A DNA stretch of 64,000 bases from Shinisaurus crocodilurus (Eukaryota > Chordata > Lepidosauria > Squamata > Shinisauridae), in the NCBI GenBank assembly GCA_021292165.1, contig CM037878.1, forward strand, positions 3,038,001 through 3,102,000, written 5' to 3'. Shown here piece after piece: positions 34,999 to 46,080 of this stretch. The notes below the pieces were generated by a model that had not been told where the DNA came from, ran no database searches, and saw only the letters and a list, made by a program, of their open reading frames with translations. Made by a program: the position numbers and the translations under genes. Every line of letters starts with the position of its first letter. The first letter of the stretch is position 1.

Positions 34999-35247
34999 AC
35001 TATTCCTACAGTTAACAGACTTAACTGATGCTTCCTAGGGTTTAGAAAGGAGACATGTTCAGTGGTTTTCCTTACCTCACAGTATGAGTAACATTTAAGT
35101 AACTGAACTTACAAAGTCTGTAACCATCACGATTACAGTGCCTGAGAAATCTGTTATTTGCTTTAAAAGCATCTACTTAGAAATAAGTTCTGTGTGTGCA
35201 TGTATTTGTGGGATGATGTCTGCTGCTGCTACTGTGCTCTGCCATCA
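34999..35247 (+). repeat. 5' LTR remnant of second Copia element
   Basis: Aligns with 37290-37547 of the 3' LTR with scattered substitutions and a small indel, and ends CCATCA. The left half is absent: a CR1 tail abuts it at 34998, and the missing LTR part is not found upstream of the CR1. Confidence 0.8.
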
Positions 35248-35261
35248 GGTTATGGGCCCAG
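35248..35261 (+). other. Primer-binding site, half-tRNA-iMet type
   Basis: GGTTATGGGCCCAG directly after the LTR end CA, identical to the site in the element at 7918. Confidence 0.85.
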
Positions 35262-35489
35262 GCACAGAATCAGTCTCAGGAAGGAAAACAAGAGCCAGAA
35301 TTCAGAAGCAGTCCTGCAGACAGATGAAAGTTTTCATCACAAGGCAGAGATGAGAATTTGTTTTAGATGTAAGATGCAAAGACATCTAAAGAAAGACTGC
35401 CGAATCTGGAAGGCAAAATGGAGAAAACATCAGCAAAGATGTGAGAAGGAAAAAGCAAGTCTGGTCTGGTCATCAACAGGACTCGAGAG

Positions 35490-36094
35490 CAGGGCCGGGT
35501 TAAGACCATTATGGGCCTGGTGCTGAGGATTTTGTCCCCACCCACCCCCGGCCAGCCTCCCCCAACCTGGCGCCCTCCAGGTGAACTGGACTGTAGCCCC
35601 CATCACCCCCAGCCAGCACGATGGGAGTTGTAGTCCAACACCGCTGGTGGGCACCCAGTTGGGGAAGGCTGACCCGAAGGAGTCTGTCAGCGCCCAGCCA
35701 GAGCCGCGCACGCTGCTGCTTCCCCGCCGGGCCACCGCCGGCGCGCCAGTCCTGCCACCAGGCCGTGAGAACCGCGTCAGAGGCAGGCGCGCGCGGGGGC
35801 AACCACCTTACCTTACCTTACCGGAGTGGCTTTGGCTCTCCCGAGCCGGACAGACGGGGCATCTCGCAGAGTCGCAGGTCCCCGGCGGGAAGAGCCGCCG
35901 CCGCCGCCGCGAGGGAGCCGCTGCCTGGCGTCTCGACGGGCAAGTGCGGCAGCGCGGCAGCGGCCGCTGCCAGCAGGCGGCGGCGCGGCTCAGGCGAGTG
36001 GGCGCGCCGCGCGCTGCTGAGCCGGCTGTGGGCCTATTTTATGGTAGGGGCCTGGAGCTGCAGCTCCAATAGCCCCTATCTTAATCCGGCCCTG
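35490..36094. mobile_element. hAT-type non-autonomous DNA transposon inside the Copia
   Basis: The terminal inverted repeats are CAGGGCCGGGTTAAG and CTTAATCCGGCCCTG. A perfect 8-bp target duplication CTCGAGAG lies at 35482-35489 and 36095-36102, the hallmark of hAT transposition. The 605-bp body is GC-rich at the right and has no transposase. It splits the gag and protease parts of the Copia element. Confidence 0.9.
35555..35669. mobile_element. Foldback MITE (AGCCTTCCCCAACCTGG family) nested in the hAT
   Basis: Inverted ends GCCTCCCCCAACCTGG and CCAGTTGGGGAAGGC flank arms with ACTGTAGCCCCCATCA and TGGGAGTTGTAGTCCA. Third level of nesting at this site. Confidence 0.65.
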
Positions 36095-37043
36095 CTCGAG
36101 AGGAGTTCTGGTATGCAGCTTTCAAAGTTGAACATTGGGACAGAACCTCTGGTGGTGCATCGAGACAGTGGTGCAGCTAGTCATATGTGCATTTATGAAG
36201 ATTTCTTCAGTGAGCTGGATTGCAGTTACCAAGACAAAGTTTACCTTGCTGATGGTAAGGGGCTGAATGTGAATGGAAGAGGAAAAGGTTTTTTTAAACT
36301 GTCTATAACACCATCTAGTGGTCAAACCAGGCTATTGGTGGAAGATGTTTTGTTTGTTCCAGACCTAAAATCCTCATTAATATCTGTAAAATGTTTAGCC
36401 AAGAAGGGACTGACTTTACACTTCTGTGGACAAGAGTGCACAATCCATAAAGGAGAAGAGAGATCACAGCCATGGGTATGGCAGGTGAGCTCCTATACCA
36501 ACTAAGCTGTGAAGATGACAAAGCAAATCTGGTGAGGCAAGCTACACAAGGTACGCATGTAAAGTGTATGCATCTATGGCACCGACGTCTAGGTTACAGA
36601 CACCCAGATGCAATTAAAGAGTTGGTGAATAAGAGCCTGACAAAGGTCTTAGCAGTGTGGCAAAATGATGCAGTGTGTCAAGGCAACACATACACCACTG
36701 CCAAAGGCTTCACCTTCAGAAGGGGCGGTGGCAAGTACAAATCAAAGAAAAAGCACAGACAAGGTGCAACGAAAGGTAGAGACTCCTGTCCTGAATTTAA
36801 TTCAGAGAATGAAGAGAGACCTAGTGTGGAACAAAGGCAGAAACAAATGACCCTGATCCAGAGGAGAGAGGAGAGCAAGCCAAAGAACAGCAGCTTCAGC
36901 AATCAAGCCAGGTGGCAGGTGACACGCCTGCACAGAGACTCTTGTGAAGTGACAACCAAGACATAACCCAGAGATGGTTATCATGAACTTCTGGAGAAGA
37001 TGAATCTATCTGAGAGTGTGAACCATCTTTCGTTGAAAAGGGG

Positions 37044-37547
37044 TGTTGGAATATGCGACGAGAAGATGTCAGTGCTGCAGGGAGGGTTTTTATTTAAGTT
37101 GACTGCCCAATAAAGGGTTAAGATAGACTTTTATAGTCTACTTAAAGGACAAAGGCAGAAACAAAGCTTCTCTGAGAAGTCAGGGGGCAGGATTCAGTGG
37201 AGGAAACCGCTTAGTGGTATCAGGGGAGGGAATGCTGGCTGTTGCCTAGCAACAGGTTTGAATTCCATTGTACCATTCCTCTGACAGTTAGACTATTCCT
37301 GCAGTTAACAGACTTAACTGACGCTTGCTAGGGTTTAGAAAGGAGACGTGTTCTGTGGTTTTCCTTACCTCACAGTATGAGTAATGTTTAAGTAACTGAA
37401 CTTACAAAGTCTGTAACCATCAAGCTTTTAGTACCTGAGAAATCGTATGTTTCTATTATTTACTTTAAAAGTGTCTACTTAGAAACAAGCTCTGTGTGTA
37501 TGTGTTTGTGGGATGAAGTCTGCTGCTGCTATTGTGCTCTGCCATCA
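37044..37547 (+). repeat. 3' LTR of second Copia element
   Basis: 504 bp beginning TGTTGGAATATG after GAAAAGGGG and ending GCCATCA. Its sequence differs from the LTR at 7918, so it is another family. Confidence 0.8.
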
Positions 37548-37572
37548 GTTTGAGTGGTAGGTAGGGCCTGTG

Positions 37573-37640
37573 CTCCCGCTCCCCCTTTCTCTCCCTCTCT
37601 CTCTCTCTCTCTCAAAAACACACACACACACACACACACA
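37573..37640. repeat. (CT)n / (CA)n compound microsatellite
   Basis: CTCTCT run followed by an ACAC run. Confidence 0.9.
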
Positions 37641-37649
37641 GGCAAACAC

Positions 37650-40075
37650 ACTCTCCCTTTTCCTCCCCCCGTTGGACTTGATAACTGAGTGTTACATTCT
37701 GGGTTCGCACAACACGACAATCCATCATGGGTTGTTACAATGGGTTTTCATGCCATACAAACTAGGACCAATTCCCCCAGGGCGTGGCTTGTTCATGGGG
37801 AACCTGGGCGACCGACCCCATTGTGGGTACCAGGAATCTGTCAGCAGGAGGAGGAAATAAATTACCTCCAACACAGCAGGTCTAGAAAGCAGAGAGTAGC
37901 ATTGAGTGATTATATATATACAGTTTATTGTAGAGTAACAGAAAGTATAATTGCAGTCTCCCTGTACAAAGGGAGCTTACCATACAGTAGTAGCAGCAGT
38001 TGTTTCTTATCCAAGGCACAGCAACACACAGTAAGAGGCTTGCAGCAACAAGAGTAGCTACTGCAGCAACCTAGAGCACAGCTCGGCTGTCTTAAGTAGC
38101 AGCTAAATGGTGCCTCACCCTGTTCACAGGTGCAGGCAGTTACATGCCTTCGCTGTGAGTCAAAACTTACGTTGTGATGTTACACGAAATACCAACAGAA
38201 TCGGCCTCTGAGCTGCTTGGCAAGAGTGGCAACACCCCCCCTCCCCTTGACGCTATTGCCAGCTTAGCCCTGGCACCCGCCAGTGCCGGCCACCCCACAA
38301 ATCCCCAAGCAGCACTTGGAGGCGGATGGTACTGGCTTGCTCTCCTCCGCACTGCGATCGCGAGACATTTTCTGCTTGCTGCGGCACTTGGAGGGGCTGT
38401 CAGTGACTGGCAGACCTTTTATTAAAAAATTTTTTTTAAGTTCATTAAAACAAAAATTAGCCGCACTTGCGCAACTGCAGAGGTTCTCCGTTTTGCAAGT
38501 GTGGAAATTTGAATTCCCCCCATGGCATTGACCCAGGTGAGGCTTCAAATTCCTGCACTCGTGCAACTGTGAACCTCTGCATATTTGCGCACATTGTGTG
38601 CACAATTTTTTTAAAAAAGGTCTGCCAGCCACTGCCAGGTCAGGCACTTTGAAGGGGCTGTCAGTGGCTGTCAAAATGGGGATCGCGAAAGCCGGCTATC
38701 AAGCTGGCTTTTGCAATCTCCGGGGGGGGGGGGGAGGGGAAAGGGGGGAAAGCCACAGTGAGCTGAAAATGGCTTGCGATCGCAGCAGAGGGACACACAA
38801 GTGGGTCCTGCTGTGGTGTCCCCTGGGATACCTGCAGAAGGACCGAGGGGGAAGGTGTGGGAGGGAGCAAACAACCCATGGCGGGCCTGATCATCTGTTG
38901 GGCACGCCGTGGGTTGTTTGCCAGGGTGTGTTGGCTTGACCTGCAAACACTCCTGAGTGAAGTTAAGGATTGCCCTACTGGACTGGACCCATGGTTCTAA
39001 CAATGTCTGGCCAGATGCCTCAGGAAACTTCGGGCGCAAGGCATGATGGGAATATCCATCCCCAGCATCAGGAGAGATGCTCTCCATTTCCACCATGTCT
39101 GAAATGTCTCAGCTAGATTACCATCAGCCCAAATATAAAGTGTTTTATTTCATTCCCCCCCCCCCCCCCACTCAAGCCTGGCAATGGCTGTGCAGTTTGA
39201 AAGATCATTTCCAGCATTTTAAAAGACAACACGTTTGTCTCACTTTAATACAGAATCAACTCAAAACTAATACATGGGACCTTGGCCTGCCTCACTTGAT
39301 GACACTCCTTTCCCTCTGGCTATTTCACACAGCAGGTTATGATTGTCTTTTAAACACAGCTGGGGTAAATAGTTACCCTGACAATGACTCTATTAACTGT
39401 GACCCAAAGGGGTACTGAGAGATATGTGCCCGGCATGTGCTGTGCACTGCTGGTTGCATGTTTGAGGACCACAGTTAATTGCAGCAGTGCCAGACCCAAA
39501 GGGATATGATGGGAGCAACCTCTTCCTTTTTGTACAGAATATCCCTTGCCAAAGCAAAATTAATGCAGCATAAAACCGGGGTTAGAAAAAAAAAAAGCCT
39601 CCTATGGAACTCGGTGCCTCCTGAGAGGTGGAAGCAAGCGAGAGCTAAATTGCTTTCTAAGGGAGATCTACTGGTGTGCTGTGCTTGTTGTTATTGCCTT
39701 TGTCATCATCACCAGAGCACAGCACAAAATGCTTCAAAAAAAAAAAAAGTTCTCATAACTCTGGATTGTTCCTTGATGCGCTTTGCTCAAGAATCAACTC
39801 GAGCAACATCATCATCGAGACGAAATGACATCAGGCGAGCCATCAAGAGCTTCATCACCTACGCATCTCCTAGCATGAGACATGCCACCGATTGCCAGCA
39901 GTTTTTCACTCCACAGTATATCCCACGTTTTCCTTCAGAACTGTGGCCTAAGTAAATTGGCATAGATATCCACATAGTAATGTTTGTCAAGCATATATTT
40001 GCACACAAAGGATAATAAGGGCCTATCCAAGGTCTCATAGAAAAGCATAGCCAGAGAAGAGATTGGTCGACAGTA
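37650..40075. other. No gene; unclassified repeats
   Basis: 37697-37850 (GGGTTCGCACAACACGAC) and 38790-38945 (AACAACCCATGGCGGGCC; GTGGGTTGTTTGCC) look like DNA-transposon sequence. 38390-38660 holds inverted blocks around AAAAAATTTTTTTTAAGTTC. Poly-C at 39157. Confidence 0.4.
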
Positions 40076-40079
40076 TTGC

Positions 40080-40196
40080 TTAGCCCGGCCAGCACCCCCA
40101 TCATTCCCAGCCAGCAAAGCCAATGGCCCTTCTGGCTGGGCATGATGGGAGATGCAGTCCAACACATCTTGGAGTGCCCCAGGTTGTGGGAAGGCT
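40080..40196. mobile_element. Foldback MITE (AGCCTTCCCCAACCTGG family, diverged)
   Basis: CCCATCATTCCCAGCCAGC and GCTGGGCATGATGGGAGATG form the arms; right end GGGAAGGCTGGCTAAGC. Confidence 0.6.
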
Positions 40197-40199
40197 GGC

Positions 40200-41035
40200 T
40201 AAGCGTGTATAGCAGCGTGGGCTGGAAAAGTACAAAAGAAGGACCTAGCTATGTACAAGAACAGGGAAGTGCCAGTTTCAGTGGTTAAGGCTGAATACAA
40301 GAGAAGTAACATAGGTAGAGTCCAGGAGTTTCGATCAAAACCAGTATCATCATCTGGAAAATGGGGCAAACGGCTCACATAAGCAGGGGGTGGGAACCAC
40401 TCGGAAAAGGCTGGAACCGTGTAGGAACAGCAGCCAGCCACAAGTGCAAACACGCACCATGATCAAACTGGGATTTAATCCATGTTAAGGGATCTTTTGA
40501 TAAAAAGGATATGGTTGAGATTAGGAGGTGTCATTTCTTACATCTCGAAATCCAGGAAAGAAACGTCACCAGCACTTGACCAAGCTTGGAGAAGTTTGGA
40601 AGACTGCTGTTTAATTTTCTTTCACTATTCTACTGTACTGCGTGAGTGTGAGACTTCTGCTCTTGTTTTATAAACTTTATTTTGATTCAGTTTAAAGAGC
40701 CTGTGCCATTCAGCTCAAGAAAATAGGCTTGCTTCCCACACAAAGCAAATGTTTCCTCTGCACGGGGAGATCAGTAGGACTCCTTGTACAGTTAAATTGG
40801 CATTCAAACGGTTTCGGTTGCATCCTGTATGCAGTCATAAATTGAAATACATTCCTACAGGACCCAGCACTCTCTCGTATGGGGTCCCCAGGCAACTCCC
40901 GTCCAGGCACTGACCAGACCCAGACTCCCTTAGCTTCAGGGAGGTTGCCACATCATCTGCCCTTCTATCTGGCCCTAGGTCTAAAAGCACTTCTGCCATT
41001 TATGTAGCTCCAACTGACTGGACTGTTTCTATGCA
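40200..41035. other. No recognised feature
   Basis: Unassigned. Confidence 0.4.
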
Positions 41036-41039
41036 AGTA

Positions 41040-41273
41040 CAGGCAGTCTCCAGGTTACGAATGAGATCCATTCTTAAGAGTGTCTTTAAGTCGAATTTGT
41101 ATGTAAGTCAGAACAGCACAGCGTTCTGTATGTTAAAATCAGCATTTACGCCAATTGCGTAGTATACTACACTATGTACTCTACGTAAACGACGTAGCAC
41201 CATGGAACCCAGAAGTCCGTTCTTAAGTATGGGTCGTCTGTAAGTCGGACGTTCTTAACTCGGGGACTGCCTG
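41040..41273. mobile_element. Tc1/mariner (Tigger-like) MITE
   Basis: Inverted ends CAGGCAGTCTCCAGGTTACGA and TTAACTCGGGGACTGCCTG, flanked by TA on both sides (41038-39, 41274-75). 234 bp, no coding. Confidence 0.85.
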
Positions 41274-41652
41274 TAGTGAAACAACTCAGCTCAAGACATT
41301 ACAAATGGTAAGACTCAGAAAATTGTGTGTGTGGTGCGGTGGGGGAATATTCAATCTCCCCGGGGAATTTTGTAGCAGTCCTTAAAAGTTACCATATCCC
41401 AACAAAATGTTGCAGGAGTGAAAGCACCATATTGGAATATAGGTATTTGTTGACACTACTGATCTCGCTATGCCAACCATCGCACACCCTCTGCTTGGGT
41501 CCTGTGCTCATTTCATCGGTGTTTGTTTGACTGGATTCTGTATTCATTTCTGTATTCATTTGTACCCTGCATATTACCGTGACCTCCTGACCAACATCTC
41601 TTGCATGGCTGGGCCATTTGGCCTCACTTTGTAAACAACAACAAACCCTTCT

Positions 41653-41654
<2 letters not shown>

Positions 41655-41687
<33 letters not shown>

Positions 41688-41698
41688 TGTATGTGTGT
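41655..41698. repeat. (GT)n microsatellite
   Basis: GT repeat with interruptions. Confidence 0.95.
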
Positions 41699-41699
41699 A

Positions 41700-43215
41700 C
41701 TCAGCTTTACCTGCCTGTCCACTTAGGTCCTTCCCCAGCCTGGTGTCCACTAGGTATGTTGGGCCAGGTTGGGCAAGGCTGATTGCTTTGTGCGTTTTGA
41801 AGTGCAAAAGAGACACGTGGGGTGGGTGGGGGACGGCAACCTCTCTCCTGCCTCCTGCGGCTCCTTCTCCCCCCCCCCCCACGCACTGTTCCAGCCCAAG
41901 GTAATTTCCCCAGCAGCTGGGCTCCAATATCAGATTTGCTCCATGCACTCGCACAATGGCACTGTGATGCTGTCAATCTTACTTGCAATCCATTTTGTAA
42001 TAATCCTGAGCATACCGTGTGCCTTGTTCTCCACCACTGCATGCTGATTAGATATTTTCAATGAGAAACCTGCCATAACCCCAACGTCTCTAGCCTGGTT
42101 AGTCACTGCAAGTTAAGACCCAATCCATGTAGGACCTTACTGGTCCCAAGCCAGTCCAGGCCACTAACTTCCCGGCTTCCTGCCTGAACAGACAGCCGCT
42201 CCTTCAGAAGAACAGGAGGAGGGTGGCCTTCCACATCTCTAACTTGCACAGAGCACCCTTATTTTAAGAGACCCATTTCCAAAGTGTCTATCGTCGAACT
42301 TTTAATCTGGCAACAATTTGTGGCATGTAGCATAGAGATTCCTCCCACAGATGCCACCCAAGCAGAGAGAGAGAGAGATGGTTCCTTTTTGAGGATAAAG
42401 CCTCGTCTTCTGCTTCCCTTTTTTTATGATTGTTGTGGTTGGAGAAGGGAAACAGCTGGCGCTCCTCAGCATGGCTTCCTCCTCAGTGGCTCCCAGATCA
42501 AATACCCTCAGTAATGCCTTTCACAGTGAACTGTGAGTGGCGTTTTTCACTCACAGAGCAGCAGACTCCCGTCTGCTGGGCTCTGTCATCCTGGCCCTTG
42601 AACAGGGAGCAGAACCAAGTCAAGGGCTGTAACGCTGGGTGGCGTGCCCGCGTGTGTGTGTTCCACTGCAACTCTTCTGGCTGCAATGACATGATGCTGT
42701 TTGTGGTTGTCCTGGAAATGCGCCACATGCAATGAACTTGAAACAGCCTGGCTCAGCATGCTTATTTGGCTGTTTCTGTTATTATTAGCAGATATTCTGC
42801 CCACCAAAAAGCATCTTCTTTAGATGGGCACAAGAAGAGCCCGGAGGCTGGATTAGATGAAGGTGGGTCCACCTAGGGCCAGCGTCCTGCTCCTGACAAA
42901 GGCCAGTCAGATGCTTCTAGGCAAGCATCAGCTTGTACTTGAAGTTGGGGTTTTTTTTTGAGTGCATCACTCACTCTACACTTGCTTACATTGAACCACA
43001 TTTGCCATTTTGATGCCCTTTCTCCCAGTTTGGAGAGCTCCTTTCAGAGTTCCTTGCAATCCCTTTTTGTGGTCTGTTCTCCCAGAGGGTTAGGTTAGGG
43101 GTGGTGTTTTGTTGTTTTGTTTTGTTTTTTTAACACTCTTCCTTAGTTGGGGGAACATACGGAAAGACACAGGAGCTGGATTGATGGGTCTTCCCTGGTG
43201 ATGGTACCTCTCCCT
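41700..43215. other. No gene recognised
   Basis: 41725-41790 resembles a short foldback fragment. The remainder is unassigned. Confidence 0.4.
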
Positions 43216-43221
43216 TTAAAT

Positions 43222-43356
43222 CAGTGTTTCTCAACCTTGGGTCCCCAGATGTTTTTGGCCTACAACTCCCAGCATGCCCCAGCCAGCTACGCTGGCTGGG
43301 GCATGCTGGGAGTTGTAGGCCAAAAACATCTGGGGACCCAAGGTTGAGAAACACTG
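43222..43356. mobile_element. Foldback hAT-like MITE, complete, with target duplication
   Basis: 135 bp, arms nearly perfectly complementary, ends CAGTGTTTCTC/GAGAAACACTG. Perfect 8-bp duplication CTTTAAAT at 43214-43221 and 43357-43364. Confidence 0.93.
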
Positions 43357-43540
43357 CTTTAAATGAAGCGTGGAGTGAGTCTTTTCTGTCGCTGTGTTCT
43401 TGCCCACCCTTCTGTCCTGCTTGATTTGGGGGAAAGGACCCCAGTTCTTAGCCTACCACAGCAGTGGGAGGATGGCCAGCAAAGAGGCCAGTGGAGGAGA
43501 ATCAGGCAGCAAGTTTGGTGGCTGCAACCTTGTCCACAGT

Positions 43541-43935
43541 GTTAGCTCCGTGGTGGCAGGGTCGGTGCAAGGCAGTTTGGTGCCCTAGGCAAGATCAGAT
43601 ATTTAGTGCCCCCCTCTTCCCACTTGAGCCCTCCCTCCCTCCAGCCCTATGCTTCTGGCGCCCCCTTTAGCCCGGCGCCCTAGGCAGCCGCCTAGTTGGC
43701 CTAATGGTAGCACCGGCCCTGCGTGGTGGAACTCCTGTTTGGCATGCAGAAGGTCCCAGGTTTGATCCCTGGCAGCATCTCCAGGTAGGGCTAGGAAAGA
43801 ATCCTGCCGGAAACCCTGGAGAGCCACGGCTGCCGGTCGGTGTCGACAATACTGGGCTAGATGGACCAAGGGGGGGTCTGACTCAGTCTAAGGCAGTCGA
43901 TGGACCAACCACCGAGGCAGCTTCCGATGTTCCTA
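43541..43935 (+). mobile_element. tRNA-derived SINE split by a MITE
   Basis: GTTAGCTCCGTGGTGG (A-box side) is separated from GGCATGCAGAAGGTCCCAGG, B box GGTTTGATCC and the body to CTTCCGATGTTCCTAA by the 165-bp MITE. The fullest copy of this SINE. Confidence 0.85.
43557..43721. mobile_element. hAT-like MITE (CAGGGCCGGTGC family), complete
   Basis: CAGGGTCGGTGCAAGGCAG to GGTAGCACCGGCCCTG, 165 bp, with perfect 8-bp duplication CGTGGTGG at 43549-43556 and 43722-43729. Confidence 0.93.
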
Positions 43936-44461
43936 AGCTCAGTGTGTAGGTGCACAGCTCCGGGTGGGGACCGGGCAATTCTACAGAGGAGTGAAGTTTG
44001 GACACAGGAAAAAAATATTGCTGCTACGAGCATCTGCCTGGAGTATGGAAAACAACTTTCTTTCAAGGGTTCCGTGCAGATTGCTTGCTTGAACTGCTTG
44101 CTTCATGAGCACTGCTGGCTTCTGGTGGATGCCGGCTGCCAGGGCACATCTCATCTCACCTGCTTCAGTGGGAGCAGAGAGAAAACAGTTTGGCAGCTGA
44201 AGTTTAGGCAGCAAAGGAGGCAGAACTGTGAGTTTTTGAAGCTGCCTGGGTGGAGGCTGGGCTGGGCTGGGGCTCCCCGTGCGTGCGGCTTGCTTTCGGG
44301 GTGCCTGATGCTGCTTTCGGGAAGTTTGCTCACACACCTCCGTCCTCAGTTTGTTTCTAAGTGAGAAGATATTACCCACCCACCCAAAAAAGAAACCCGC
44401 ATGTCTGCGGACATCTCTCCTCACCGTAGGACACCCCTTTCTCACAGGTCTGTCCTGAGGA

Positions 44462-44698
44462 TAGAATCATAGAATCATAGAAAAGTAGAGTTGGAAGGGG
44501 CCTACGAGGCCATCGAGTCCAACCCCCTGCTCAATGCAGGAATCCAGGTCAAAGCATCTCTGACAGATGTCTGTCCAGCCGCACCTTGAATGCCTCCAGA
44601 CTGGGAGAGCCCACCACCTCCCTAGGTAGTTGGTTCCATTGTCTTATTGCTCTGACAGTCAGGAAATGTTTCCTGATGTTTAGGTGGAATTTGGGTTA
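44462..44698 (-). mobile_element. CR1 LINE, short 3' fragment
   Basis: Antisense octamer tail and 3' UTR followed by the last ~45 codons of ORF2. Confidence 0.9.
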
Positions 44699-44699
44699 A

Positions 44700-45130
44700 A
44701 CAACATGGTGCTATAAACATGACAGCAATGACAGAATTATAGCTGGCCATCCATGGCTTAAGATATTTTATTTTAACATGGTGGAGTTTATGCAGCAATC
44801 CCATAGCTCTTGAATAAGGAGCATCTCCCGCTTCCAAGCACATAACACAGGAATATGAAGAGACTTGTCTTATGGAAACGGAGAAAGGAAGGAAGGAAAG
44901 GAAGGAAGACTGAAGGAGACAATGCAATGCACTGTTGCTCCCAATTACCCAGTGACACACACTTCAGAGTTCAGCCTTGGATTGTGATTTTTCACCACTG
45001 TTACATGCTGCACAGTGACACTAGTGGTTAAAATCATGAAGACAAAGCAAGAGGATAAGACAACATGGCTGAACATGATTCTTCAAAGCAGAGGAAACTG
45101 GGAGAACATTGTGGTACAACTTGGAAGCCA
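44700..45130. other. No recognised feature
   Basis: Unassigned. Confidence 0.4.
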
Positions 45131-45134
45131 GCAC

Positions 45135-45205
45135 CGTGGGGCACCTGCTTAGCATGGAGAAGGTTCTGTGTCCAGTGCCTGGCATCTCCAGTGAAAAGGA
45201 TTATG
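45135..45205 (+). mobile_element. tRNA-derived SINE trace
   Basis: CACCTGCTTAGCATGGAGAA and CAGTGCCTGGCATCTCC match the SINE core loosely. Confidence 0.45.
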
Positions 45206-45209
45206 CATC

Positions 45210-46080
45210 CCCCCCCCCAACAACCTCCAATTTAAAGCCATAGTTTGAAGTTGGTTTATGAATTCTGGCTTGTTTTGACCATGGTTTGTTGTTATGTCTG
45301 AACCCAGAATGCTGGCTTATTCCTGGTTTGTTTCCTTGCCCTGCCCAAGCCGCTTTCCAATCTACAGAGGTGAGAAGCAAGCCAACGTGCTCTTGCTTCC
45401 TTTCCCCCCAAACTCCTCATCCTTCTCATTCTCCCTGGTAACAGTCTTCTTTCTACATTTCTCCTCCATCCTTATCTTGAGTTCCTCCAATGCCAGAACA
45501 CCCATGCTTTCTTGCTGCTGCTTTGCAGCGGAGAGAAAATATTTAAGGGACCTATGTGTACTTCCGTAACATCTAGCAAGGATTGCATGTTAAAAGCACG
45601 ACTTTAGTCTCAGCAGGATGCCATGGTATCCCCACACAGTGCAAAATGATAAACTCTCAAAAGGAACAAAGGACTGAAAGGAAGGATTGCTTTCTGACCA
45701 ACCCCCCAAAACACACACAGCAACCCTCCCCAATCCTCCCCCAAACACACAGGCAAAACATGCATCCCATAATAACCCCCCCCCAAACACCCATACCCAC
45801 AAACACGCAGGCATAGCCTTGTAGGCTCCTTCCAACTCTATGATCTATGAATCTATGAAATCTATGAAAATTGTCTTTTACTATTGCTAGGACATTTGGG
45901 ATATTATCTGGGTACTGGCAGAAGAGGCAGAGGGAAAACAAACCATGAAGAAGCTGAACAAACCATGATCGCTTTGCTTGCCTGCGCAACTGACTTTGGC
46001 TTGTTCGACATACTATGGTGACAATAAATCTTGGCCAAGTGTTCTGTGCGAATGCAGCCACAAGTGGCGGTCTTCATGCC
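45210..46080. other. Possible DNA-transposon foldback
   Basis: GACCATGGTTTGTTG (45280) and AACAAACCATGA (45940, 45958) are inverted over about 0.65 kb, as in a TIR element; exact ends not found. Confidence 0.35.
45811..45869 (+). mobile_element. Tail of the 5S-headed SINE family
   Basis: ATAGCCTTGTAGGCTCCTTC then CTATGATCTATGAATCTATG; only the CR1-like tail is present. Confidence 0.65.

Larger units (their letters stand above)
34999..37547 (+). mobile_element. Second Copia-type LTR element, decayed deletion derivative
   Basis: A 5'-truncated left LTR (34999-35247), copia-type primer site, fragments of gag-pol, a purine tract (37035-37043) and a full right LTR. Recognisable parts are a gag zinc knuckle C-x2-C-x4-H-x4-C at 35359-35400, the protease motif DSGAASHM at about 36164-36187, and the pre-integrase/integrase zinc region HLWHRRLGYRHPDAIKEL from 36571. 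The N-terminal part of gag, the integrase core, reverse transcriptase and RNase H are missing, and the protease and integrase parts are in different frames. It is interrupted by a hAT element. It is inactive. The LTRs differ from each other at many sites, so it is older than the element at 7918. Confidence 0.85.

Noticed and set aside
35621..36505. 294-codon plus-strand frame as a host gene
   Set aside because: It reads through a hAT element and into the Copia protease; not a cellular gene.
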